This document shows, in pieces, positions 17,801-24,309 of a DNA stretch of 61,091 nt; the stretch's first letter is position 1; the number at the start of each line of letters is the position of its first letter. The notes beneath the pieces are model-generated. The model ran no database searches. It was not told the DNA's origin and worked only from the letters and a program-made list of their open reading frames with translations. Made by a program: the position numbers and the translations under genes. The stretch is from Defluviitaleaceae bacterium (GTDB taxonomy: Bacteria > Bacillota > Clostridia > Lachnospirales > WRAX01): positions 1 through 61,091 of the forward strand of contig WRAC01000010.1 of NCBI GenBank assembly GCA_009780415.1, written 5' to 3'.

Positions 17801-19036
17801 TACATACCCACATCCGAAGCCAGAACAATGGCTTACGAAATAGGTTTTTCCGTTTCGTTTGAAAACGGGATAATATTGGAGGACGGCACCAGAGGCAAGG
17901 GCAGTATCCAGCAATACGGGCATATATACTCCAGAGGAACCGGGGTGTTTGGGCCGGACGGCGTGGACAGAAGCGTACCCAGGCTTATTTTGAGCGAGTA
18001 TAGGATTACAAGCACAAACGAGGAAAACCCAAGGGTGGTTTTGGCGGGGCAGGAGTTCGACATGTTTATGCGCGTCCAAAATACCCATCCAACCAAGACC
18101 GTAAGTAATATTATCGTCTCACTTACCATGCCGGAGACCACCGGAACGGCCCAACCTGTCAGCAATGTATTTTCGCCTGTTTCCGGCAGTAATTCCTTCT
18201 ACATTGCTTCGATAGAACCGGGCGGGGAGCAGGAAATCGACCTGCGCATGTTTTGCCTGAACAACGCCCAGGGCCGCAACTATGTGATGCGGATCCTGTT
18301 CGAGTACGAGGATTCGGATGGCGAATCCCATAAAGGCTCTCAGGAGGTGGGCATAACCGTGCGCCAGCCGGATAAAATGGAGCTTGGCCCCGTTAACTTC
18401 CCGTCGTTTATGAGCGTGGGAGATATGCATTTCCTAAGCTTCTACTTCCGCAACACGGGCTACGTGACCCTCAGGAACCTAAAGATAACCGCGGAAGGCG
18501 AGGGCTTTGACGGCTCCGGCGCGGTTTACATCGTGGGTAACTTCAATATGGGCGGTTTTGATTTTTATGACGGCTTTATAAGGGCGCTGGAGCCCGGTGA
18601 GCATACATTGAGAATAGTCGTTACATATGACCTGGATACAGGCGAACACGTAGTATACACGGAAGAAGCAACCGTAACCGTTTCGGAGGGCTTTGACTTT
18701 GATATGGGCTTCGACATGGGAATGGGCGATATGGGCGGAAGAATGATGATGGGCGGCATGGGCGGCGGTATGGTAGTTGTGGACAGCGGCGGCAGAGGTG
18801 GCGGCAGGCCCGGCGGCGGCTTTGACATGGGCGGGGGCATGGATATGTTTGGATTCGACGAACCCGCTCCCGAGGGCTTTGCGGCATCCGTTGTATATTG
18901 GACAAAAAGGGGTTTGAATTATGCAAACAGCAGAGTTTGGCCCTGGATTTCCGTGGGCGGCGTAATTGGCCTGGGCTTAACGTTTTTCTTTGTGCGCGGG
19001 GTAAAAATGCGCAGGGCGTATTCGCTGGAGACTTAA
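14879..19036 (+). CDS. giant extracytoplasmic CARDB/COG1361-like repeat protein with C-terminal membrane anchor
   Basis: The 1385-aa protein has a signal peptide (to about residue 25), at least eight Ig-like beta-sandwich domains, and one C-terminal transmembrane helix (WISVGGVIGLGLTFFFVRG) with a short basic tail. The domains carry the phrase GESxxIxxTxxNTGxxTAxNV typical of CARDB/COG1361 S-layer-like modules. Proline-rich linkers such as TPRPSPSPTPRP join some of them. A two-domain block of 258 residues is duplicated in tandem (16418-17940). Before the membrane helix lies a Gly/Met/Asp-rich stretch of about 60 residues (GFDFDMGFDMGMGDMGG and onward). It sits between the ATPase and permease genes, and the permease start is 1 nt after its stop, so it is likely the extracellular partner of that ABC complex. 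Adhesion, envelope assembly or substrate capture are all possible. Confidence 0.82.
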   Translation: MKKFTLMMLVMFVVIIFTPVFVHAGLSAEVRNMPGMIYDGDEVRLTLVFSKDKPDGDIYNLIIHRPEITSDRIDVRGLRTFNFETLDDDTLELEFTVLVFRDVPAGKIEFTIDYLYSLDPHDVNRQHKVQTIAIDVLNRYSGPVESSALSIQSGSSTLTAGHSSDAALVFMNIGNENIVGTTIVPGSSQGIIVSPTSNITAGNPLRPGQSRNIIIGLNGANLDKEAGGTINIPIDVTFTTESGAVGSVRTSIAVEINPGATPRPSPSPTPRPDVNREADLKMTGPNEYFTVRPGESVAVGITYKNDSRNNPAQNLTFAPEMMVGWRNEFVRSSNVLLSPGDERTFHFVINPLPGVSPGVYDVWFTYTYTCVNNKEYTGRGSVKIEVEEGPTHSPLLVIDEFYTDIDIVRPGDNFIAYANVVNLGDAVAEAVEVSVSSSGLGPRGITLTGSDTLILPNVLPGGYSPAGFTMKAHEDMASGTYPIEFNVKFGDGRSFKSTYYLTIAGETGAGIRGQLESVKLESSQGPFNAGDSAGIWYTFANTGIETARNIRVSLDIPTGLVPTSPNIQLFTEIVPEDAYEVVFHLSPTEESRTQTYLVGVITQYETGRRNADGTPVIESFTQYVGINVRRPGPTPTPAPGTGVSQARLTGFTENPEERLSAGESGTIFVTLINTGSRTATNVVVKGETPQVIVPVSAPAQTIPELRAGQSVTLEFSYMPTSEARTMTYEIGFAIDFETGINREDGVRVTSSIQQYGHIAVEGEPGTGAARARLQSVGLETAQGPFNAGDSAEITYTFTNRGGETAGNVRISLVIPPEMAAELVPTSPNVLLFPEIAPDDGHEITFLLSPTESSRTKTYLVGVNTLYETGRRNADGTPVTESFTQYVAINVVRPDSDLATGVSQARIIGFTDSPGENLGVGESGTIYLTLTNTGTRTASNIVVKGEAPSAIVPASAPAQTIQELRTGQSITLAFTYIPTSEARTMAYEIGFSVSFENGIILEDGTRGKGSIQQYGHIYSRGTGVFGPDGVDRSVPRLILSEYRITSTNEENPRVVLAGQEFDMFMRVQNTHPTKTVSNIIVSLTMPETTGTAQPVSNVFSPVSGSNSFYIASIEPGGEQEIDLRMFCLNNAQGRNYVMRILFEYEDSDGESHKGSQEVGITVRQPDKMELGPVNFPSFMSVGDMHFLSFYFRNTGYVTLRNLKITAEGEGFDGSGAVYIVGNFNMGGFDFYDGFIRALEPGEHTLRIVVTYDLDTGEHVVYTEEATVTVSEGFDFDMGFDMGMGDMGGRMMMGGMGGGMVVVDSGGRGGGRPGGGFDMGGGMDMFGFDEPAPEGFAASVVYWTKRGLNYANSRVWPWISVGGVIGLGLTFFFVRGVKMRRAYSLET
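16418..17940 (+). repeat. tandem duplication of a 774-bp (258-codon) two-domain unit
   Basis: Inside the giant protein gene, the block starting at 16418 recurs at 17192, an offset of exactly 774 bp that keeps the frame. Landmarks repeat at the same offset: GPFNAGDS codons at 16451 and 17225, and GVSQAR at 16802 and 17576. The two copies differ at many codons, so the duplication is not very recent. Confidence 0.9.
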
Positions 19037-19037
19037 T

Positions 19038-20483
19038 ATGAACAGTTTCGACACTCTATCGATGGCGTTAAAAAACCTTTATAAACGCAAGCTGCGCACC
19101 TTCCTTACGGTGCTGGGCGTTGTGGTGGGCGCGTGCGCGATTATCATTATGATATCCCTTGGGCTTGCCATAAACCAGGGGTTTGAGGAGCGCATGATGT
19201 CCACGCCGAACGCCACGGTTATTAATATATATAATTACAGCGGTTTTGGCGGGCATGATCCCTTCGCGCTGGTTCTTGACGACGAAATGTTTGACCGTAT
19301 ACTGCAAATACCGGACGTTGAAGCCGTTACGCCCTGGGTAAATGTGTGGGGGATTAAATCTGTTATTGGCCGCTACGTAGCGGATTTGCAGGTATTTGGT
19401 GTTTATCCGGAAGCACTGCCTTATTTGGGATATGAGATTGAGGAAGGCCGCTGGCTTACGTCGGAAGACGAGTGGGGTATATTATTCGGATCAACCGTGC
19501 CTATGGCGTATATGACACTGCGTGAGCGAAACGACTGGCGTTTATATTACACCAGGATGTACGAAGGGGACGGCAGGGCACATGTAAATGTGCTGAGGGA
19601 CCGTATTAGGATAAGCGTTGACTGGAGTTTTGGCGAGGAATGGTCGTACGGTTTCGCGGATGGATATGAGGACGATTTCGATCCCTTTGGCGATAACGAA
19701 AACACGCAAAGGGCGGTCAGGCCGCACCGGGTCGACGGCGTGGGCGTATTGACCCAAGGTGAGAACTGGGAAAGCGCGCACGCTTCATTTATGAACGTCC
19801 GTACGGCTGTGGCATTGCAGGAAGAACGCGAAAAATGGCAGCAGAACATGTGGGGCGGCGGTAGCGGCACCAATATCAGTACCAGCCAGCAAGCCGCAAG
19901 ATATGACCGTGGATTCATAAAATGCACCGACGTAAACGCCATTGACGGCGTTATCGAGGAACTGGAGAAGCTGGGTTTCAGGGATGGCGAGCATATTTGG
20001 TATCCCGCGTCTTATATTAAGGAATTAAGGGACACCATGGCAAGCCTTCAAATGCTTTTGGGCGCGATGGGCGGCATATCGCTGTTTATCGCCACCATCG
20101 GGATTTCGAATACCATGATTATGTCGACAATAGAGCGTACAAAGGAGATTGGCGTAATGAAGGTTATCGGCGCGTCCCTGCGCGATATCCGCAAGCTCTT
20201 TCTGCTTGAGTCCGCCATAATCGGCTTCTTTGGCGGGGCATTGGGCGTTGGCGTCAGCTACCTCGCCTCATACTTTCTAAACGAAAACGGACTAGATTTC
20301 TTCAAGTTCATTGATATGTACAATTTTTACGGTGAAATGCAGGCCATGAAGGTTTCGATTATACCTTTCTGGCTTAGCGGACTCAGTCTCTTATTTGCCG
20401 CGGTAATCGGCCTTGTAGCCGGGTTCTTTCCCGCGCAGAGGGCCACAAAGCTCAGCGCGCTTGCCGCGATAAGGACGGATTGA
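19038..20483 (+). CDS. ABC transporter permease, MacB/FtsX family
   Basis: The 481-aa permease has the MacB layout: an N-terminal helix after LKNLYKRKLRTFLTVLGVVVGACAIIIMISLG, a large extracellular core domain (about 45-330), and a C-terminal FtsX segment with three helices containing TIGISNTMIMSTIERTKEIG and VMKVIGASLRDIRKLFLLES. The extracellular core has an acidic/aromatic insert (about 160-240) larger than in simple MacB cores. It begins 1 nt after the surface-protein stop and completes the three-gene module. Its last 32 bp overlap the convergent SRPBCC gene. Confidence 0.92.
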   Translation: MNSFDTLSMALKNLYKRKLRTFLTVLGVVVGACAIIIMISLGLAINQGFEERMMSTPNATVINIYNYSGFGGHDPFALVLDDEMFDRILQIPDVEAVTPWVNVWGIKSVIGRYVADLQVFGVYPEALPYLGYEIEEGRWLTSEDEWGILFGSTVPMAYMTLRERNDWRLYYTRMYEGDGRAHVNVLRDRIRISVDWSFGEEWSYGFADGYEDDFDPFGDNENTQRAVRPHRVDGVGVLTQGENWESAHASFMNVRTAVALQEEREKWQQNMWGGGSGTNISTSQQAARYDRGFIKCTDVNAIDGVIEELEKLGFRDGEHIWYPASYIKELRDTMASLQMLLGAMGGISLFIATIGISNTMIMSTIERTKEIGVMKVIGASLRDIRKLFLLESAIIGFFGGALGVGVSYLASYFLNENGLDFFKFIDMYNFYGEMQAMKVSIIPFWLSGLSLLFAAVIGLVAGFFPAQRATKLSALAAIRTD

Positions 20484-20955
20484 TAAGATAATCAGCCAAT
20501 CTGGGCCACTCGGTTTTGCAATGTTTTTCGAGAGCCGTTTGAAATGATTTATTAAAATACAGCCTTATGAACGGGTCGAATAATTTACCAAAACCTTGAT
20601 ACCCTAACCTCAGTTCGTGCTTGATATGAACACCGCCCGGTGAATCATTCAATTCCAAGCTAAGAAAAGCCGGAAGCCGCATACCGGCTTTTTTCATCTG
20701 CCAAACAATATGCTTGGGCCGTATTGCCGTGGCAACTACCGCATGGAAAGCAAGCCGGCGTTTTTCGCCCAGGTATTCGTCATAATAAACTTCATCGCCA
20801 AGATGGTTTTCAACCCCGGGTTTTGTAATACGAAATTGCAAATGCTCCTCCGGCCACCACTCGCTGTATCGCTTACTGTCGGGGTTAATCATAAAATCGT
20901 AAAATTGCTCCGCCTCAGCGCCGGGAACAATCAATTCAACAATGTGGCTAATCAT
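20452..20955 (-). CDS. SRPBCC-fold (START/polyketide-cyclase-like) protein
   Basis: The 167-aa protein has the layout of SRPBCC ligand-binding domains: an initial strand IVELIVPGAEAEQFYDFMINPD, a central beta-sheet, and a long C-terminal helix (FIRLYFNKSFQTALEKHCKTEWPRLADYL). Members bind small hydrophobic ligands; this one's ligand is unknown. The ATG lies 1 nt after the stop of the nitroreductase gene and has no separate strong ribosome site, so translation is probably coupled. Its 3' end overlaps the convergent permease gene by 32 bp. Confidence 0.78.
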   Translation of the reverse strand: MISHIVELIVPGAEAEQFYDFMINPDSKRYSEWWPEEHLQFRITKPGVENHLGDEVYYDEYLGEKRRLAFHAVVATAIRPKHIVWQMKKAGMRLPAFLSLELNDSPGGVHIKHELRLGYQGFGKLFDPFIRLYFNKSFQTALEKHCKTEWPRLADYLINPSLSRQAR

Positions 20956-20956
20956 T

Positions 20957-21658
20957 TCAAATCACGGTCCCCATATAAACGCACCCTTTTCTGCCGGGCA
21001 CGTTTGCTTCTTTAATGTAATTAAAATTTTCGCTTTCTTCCGCAATATGGCAAAGGGCGATACCCATGTCGATACAACCCAGTTTGTTATAGAAAAACCC
21101 AAGAAGCGGATTGGATTTTTTTCGGTAACAAAGGATTTTATTATTATCAGCGATAAAATACCAATTCTGCGCATTTACGCCGCTGGGCGCAAGTCGAGCC
21201 GCTTCCAACCTTTTGTCGGAGCCTTGGCTGATATCTGACAGCGGTTTGCGTTTAAACTCGGAAAGATCGCGGTGCAAAGGCTCGCCGGGTTTGCCAAAAG
21301 CCAAGGAAATAACATGGGGCAAAACGGACGCTTCTATTTCCTGCGGCTTTGACGCCCCCAGCCAGCAGGCTCCAAGCCCGGCCGCGGAAAGGAACAGGTC
21401 CAGCTGCTGCCCGACGAAACCGATGTTTTCATATGCGCCTTCTTTCTCTTCGCTCCCGAATATTAAATAGTGCGGTGCCTTGATGTTAAATAAACCCTTG
21501 GTTTTGTTTGTAATTTCAATGCTGTATCGTATGTCCGGGTATAAGGGTTTTACATTTTCAATTTGCGCCCGTACTTTTTCAAGGGTTGCGGAGTCCAGCG
21601 CAGCGGGGTCGTATTTTCGTATTGATTTCCGCTTTCTGATTATTTCGGCCATCAACAT
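20957..21658 (-). CDS. nitroreductase-family protein (TM1586-like)
   Basis: The 233-aa protein begins with the nitroreductase helix motif IIRKRKSIRKYDP and has a second FMN-site pattern LEAARLAPSGVNAQNWYFI near residue 150. The two half-domains are of the TM1586-like type, in which one chain resembles a tandem of nitroreductase elements. It would bind FMN and reduce an unknown electrophile with NAD(P)H. A GGAGG site stands 9 nt before the ATG. It is followed directly by the SRPBCC gene. Confidence 0.85.
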   Translation of the reverse strand: MLMAEIIRKRKSIRKYDPAALDSATLEKVRAQIENVKPLYPDIRYSIEITNKTKGLFNIKAPHYLIFGSEEKEGAYENIGFVGQQLDLFLSAAGLGACWLGASKPQEIEASVLPHVISLAFGKPGEPLHRDLSEFKRKPLSDISQGSDKRLEAARLAPSGVNAQNWYFIADNNKILCYRKKSNPLLGFFYNKLGCIDMGIALCHIAEESENFNYIKEANVPGRKGCVYMGTVI

Positions 21659-21780
21659 TTAATGTTACCTCCACTCTCGATATTTTTTATAAAAAATAAA
21701 TATTTCTTCTATTGGCGTTTCAACCGCTCTTGAGATATCAATCGCTAATTTCAAATGGATTATTATGTCAATAATACATC

Positions 21781-21905
21781 TTAATCCCTTTCCCGAATCG
21801 TAACGCGTACCGTATCGCCCGGATATCTTTCAAGAAGCCGATTATATAGCACACTGAGCCGTCGGAGTTTTTCACGCCCATATTTACAACGCTTCCGTCA
21901 TAAGG
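21781..21905 (-). pseudogene. degraded fragment of a DUF1905 gene
   Basis: The minus strand encodes YDGSVVNMGVKNSDGSVCYI and KDI, nearly identical to the intact gene at 22864-23154. After a deletion of about eight codons the frame shifts, and it then continues as GDTVRVTIRERD plus a stop, matching that gene's C-terminus GDRVKVTVRERE. Only the last 40 or so codons survive. It is a partial, broken duplicate. Confidence 0.8.
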
Positions 21906-21942
21906 TTGTGTTACATTAGAACCAACTAAACGTCTGATACGC

Positions 21943-22815
21943 CTATACTGCAAGAGTAATTCTACTCCACTTTGTAAATATAGTAACTGGATCATAACCT
22001 ACTCTAAAGTAAAATTCATTACTGCCACCGGTCATGTGCGTTGCACCTAAAAGTTTTGTTCTTCGTACAAGTTCGGAAAGAGCCGCTGCCGCGAGTCCTT
22101 TTCTTCTATGCTTAGGTTCTGTGCAAAACGGTTCCAGATATGCTAATTTATTTTCGGGTATATACCACATCATAGCATAGCAAGCATAATCACCTTTATC
22201 GTCAACAATTACCACGTCCAACTCAGGAGTTCTGTTCGGAGCAGTATCAAAACGCCGTACCGTTTCAATGCCACCCTCGGAATCACCTTGTTGGTCGAAA
22301 CCTCTCCAAGTAGCGTTCTGTAATTCTAAACGGTCACAATCAGCTAAGGGTTTAAAATGGTATCCTTCCGGTAATTTATAATTGAGCGTGTTCTTTGAAA
22401 AATCGTAAATCCCTTCTTTATGTTCACAAATTAATTCGTATCCTTGCCTTTTTATTTCATCAATTATACTTTTTTGGCTGCTGTAAACGCAAAGATGCAA
22501 ACTTCCATCTTCTTTGCTTAGTCTTTCATGTGAATATTCTATCATTTTTGTAATAATTACTTCATAACCGGGTGTTAAATTGAAATATGCCTCTCCGATT
22601 TTGCTGTCATACCAACAAAACCCGACAATACATCCGTCATCCTCCCATATAGTATTTCTATGGTCTTGTGTATGGTCAGTCCAATACAGTAATTGTGAAT
22701 ATTCAAAAGCTGTTGCCGGCTTCCCGTTGCGCCAGTCTATTTCGTAGTTTTTAATCATAAAACGATATACTTTTTCAAAATCAACTAAACAACGGTAGGG
22801 TCTTTGAATTATCAT
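21943..22815 (-). CDS. GNAT-family N-acetyltransferase (two-domain)
   Basis: The 290-aa protein has an N-terminal GNAT-like half (RPYRCLVDFEKVYRFM ... IVGFCWYD ... GYEVIITKMIEYSHERL) and a C-terminal active-looking GNAT half with the acetyl-CoA pyrophosphate loop CTEPKHRRKGLAAAAL (about 235-250). It would transfer an acetyl group to an unknown amine. The start has a TTGGAGGTACAG ribosome site. It lies between a broken and an intact DUF1905 gene, all on the minus strand. Confidence 0.87.
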   Translation of the reverse strand: MIIQRPYRCLVDFEKVYRFMIKNYEIDWRNGKPATAFEYSQLLYWTDHTQDHRNTIWEDDGCIVGFCWYDSKIGEAYFNLTPGYEVIITKMIEYSHERLSKEDGSLHLCVYSSQKSIIDEIKRQGYELICEHKEGIYDFSKNTLNYKLPEGYHFKPLADCDRLELQNATWRGFDQQGDSEGGIETVRRFDTAPNRTPELDVVIVDDKGDYACYAMMWYIPENKLAYLEPFCTEPKHRRKGLAAAALSELVRRTKLLGATHMTGGSNEFYFRVGYDPVTIFTKWSRITLAV

Positions 22816-22863
22816 ACTGTACCTCCAATAAATATTTATTTTACAATAAGAATAACACGAAAA

Positions 22864-23154
22864 TTATTCCCGCTCCCTAACAGTCACTTTTACCCTATCC
22901 CCCGCCTGCTTCCCAATCTTCGCCCGTATATCTTTGCGTATGCCAATAATATAACACACCGACCCATCCTCATTCTTCACACCCATATTTACAACGCTTC
23001 CGTCATAAGGTTCTCCGTCAAATGTGGCGTGAACCTTAACCCTGCCTTTGCCGAACTCCGCGCGTATATCATAAGGGAAGGCTGCATACGCGCCGCCTTT
23101 ACCCGTTTCGGCGGAATTTATAACCGCTTCGTATATATAAACTTTATCGTTCAA
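22864..23154 (-). CDS. DUF1905 domain protein
   Basis: The product is a compact beta-barrel of about 96 residues (VYIYEAVINSAE ... GAYAAFPYDIRAEFGKGRVKVHATFDGEPYDGS). It matches the DUF1905 pattern, including IRKDIRAKIGKQAGDRVKV. The function of the family is not known; it often accompanies YdeI/OmdA-like proteins. The start is set at TTG (23152-23154), which has a GGGAAGG site 8 nt upstream. ATG codons further upstream lack ribosome sites. A TATAAT (minus strand, about 23175) precedes it, so it may have its own weak promoter besides reading through from the methyltransferase gene. Confidence 0.78.
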   Translation of the reverse strand: MNDKVYIYEAVINSAETGKGGAYAAFPYDIRAEFGKGRVKVHATFDGEPYDGSVVNMGVKNEDGSVCYIIGIRKDIRAKIGKQAGDRVKVTVRERE

Positions 23155-23198
23155 TTTATCGCCGCCTTCCCGCATTATAGCAAATTTCAGGGTTTTAT

Positions 23199-24005
23199 TT
23201 ACAATTTCCGTCCGACATACATTAAATGCTCTGACCAGCTGAGCAACTCCTCGCGGTCCCAGAGCTTTTCGCTTAAATCCAGCCAAAGGTCAATGATTTC
23301 CTTGGGCTGCGACATGATGTTCGGCTCGCAGGGCGAAACTATGCCTTCCTGACCGAACAAATGCAGCTTTTCAAGGGGAAACTGAGCCATAAATGGTAAT
23401 AATTCGCTTTGTTCGATAAAAAATGCTTTTGTGAAAGCGTCGCCGGCATAGCTTCTTTTATCAATAACGCTCTGTATAAATTCTATTTCGCAAGGAGCTG
23501 TGGAGGCAATGATTTCGGGCATGAATTTCATGCCGTATATTATACCGCCCATCATATTTATAAACGAAACAAACATTACGCCGCCCGGTTTAAGCAGGTT
23601 TATGCTTGCTTTTACAGAATTAACGCGGTCCGCTTCGTCTAATAAATGATACATCGGCCCCATAAGCAAAACATGGTCGAATTGACCGTTAACCAATTTA
23701 TCGGCCTCGCGCGCGTCGCCTGTGACGGTGCTGATTGAAAGCCCAAGTTCGGCGGCGCGTTCCTTTCCGTACTTGGTATTTCCGGCGGATAAATCGAACA
23801 GTGTCACGCTGCAGCCCTTTTCAGCCAAGTAAACCGAATACCGGCCCGGCCCGCCGCCGATGTCTAAAACCGAATTGCCCGGCTTTATGTAGCGGTCAAG
23901 CATCCGGCATGTTAACAAATATTCCGGCCTGCCCGCTATGCGGTTCCATTCGCGCTCAACTTCCGCGTCATAATAATCCATGACGATTTTCGTGGTTTCA
24001 TCCAT
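23199..24005 (-). CDS. class I SAM-dependent methyltransferase under leader control
   Basis: The 268-aa protein has the SAM-binding motif I VLDIGGGPGRYSVYLAEKG (about 46-64), acidic motif II (VTLFDLS), and a post-motif DHVLLMGPMYHLL. The substrate is not evident; it is not an Erm-type rRNA dimethylase. A GGGAG site precedes the ATG. The gene is preceded by a 230-nt leader with a small upstream ORF and an intrinsic terminator, an arrangement known for inducible antibiotic-resistance genes. That context hints at a role in resistance or ribosome protection, but this is inference from the regulation alone. Confidence 0.88.
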   Translation of the reverse strand: MDETTKIVMDYYDAEVEREWNRIAGRPEYLLTCRMLDRYIKPGNSVLDIGGGPGRYSVYLAEKGCSVTLFDLSAGNTKYGKERAAELGLSISTVTGDAREADKLVNGQFDHVLLMGPMYHLLDEADRVNSVKASINLLKPGGVMFVSFINMMGGIIYGMKFMPEIIASTAPCEIEFIQSVIDKRSYAGDAFTKAFFIEQSELLPFMAQFPLEKLHLFGQEGIVSPCEPNIMSQPKEIIDLWLDLSEKLWDREELLSWSEHLMYVGRKL

Positions 24006-24039
24006 TTTAACCCACTCCCTTAATATGTTATTACAGAAT

Positions 24040-24076
24040 AAAAAAGCGGCTAAGGTTGTACTTTCCTCAGCCGCTT
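24040..24076 (-). terminator. intrinsic terminator in the methyltransferase leader
   Basis: On the minus strand: stem AAGCGGCTGAGG / CCTTAGCCGCTT (one mismatch), 9-nt loop, then TTTTTTA. It sits about 35 nt before the methyltransferase start, downstream of the leader ORF, so it would stop transcription before the gene unless disrupted. Confidence 0.85.
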
Positions 24077-24111
24077 AATGATTTTATAATCCGGTAAAAG
24101 ATACTATCCTC

Positions 24112-24204
24112 TTATAAAATCAAAAAGAGACTAAGCCTGCGTCCGAGCGGATTAGCAAACTTAGGTTCAGAATCAAAAAACCAAGCTGTCATATAACTCT
24201 TCAC
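24112..24204 (-). CDS. 30-codon leader peptide
   Basis: A small ORF starts at GTG (24202-24204) with AAGGGG about 8 nt upstream. The same frame also has an ATG six codons earlier. It encodes 30 residues beginning VKSYMTAWFFDSEPKF and ending in the hydrophobic run LSLFLIL. It lies 33 nt downstream of the -10 box and ends within stem C, 36 nt before the terminator stem. I do not recognise the peptide. Position, ribosome site and following terminator are what support translation. Confidence 0.65.
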   Translation of the reverse strand: MKSYMTAWFFDSEPKFANPLGRRLSLFLIL

Positions 24205-24236
24205 AGTGCCTACCCCTTTCATAAGAGTTATCATTC

Positions 24237-24265
24237 AGTTTAACAGACAATAAACGCAATGTCAA
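24237..24265 (-). promoter_or_regulatory. promoter of the leader/methyltransferase unit
   Basis: On the minus strand TTGACA (24260-24265) and TAAACT (24237-24242) are spaced by 17 bp. Confidence 0.75.
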
Positions 24266-24309
24266 TCCATGTTTTAAAATTGTAATCTATACGCAACAAT
24301 TACGACATT

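Larger units (their letters stand above)
24006..24236 (-). promoter_or_regulatory. attenuator-type 5' leader of the methyltransferase gene
   Basis: This 304-base gap between genes is a structured leader rather than empty. In transcription order it holds: stem A (ATAACTCTT/AAGAGTTAT, plus coordinates 24223-24231 and 24193-24201) enclosing the ribosome site and GTG of a small ORF; stem B (24155-24164 with 24131-24140, 10 bp with two G-U); stem C (a perfect 11-bp TGATTTTATAA pair, 24112-24122 with 24079-24089) overlapping the small ORF's stop codon; and the terminator. Stem B's loop (CCGCT) and arm (CTAAG) can also pair with the terminator arms, so alternative folds are plausible. Folding was judged by eye. 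Confidence 0.72.

Noticed and set aside
24006-24236. T-box riboswitch as an explanation of the methyltransferase leader
   Set aside because: The conserved T-box AGGGUGGNACCGCG sequence is absent, while a translatable small ORF with a ribosome site is present.
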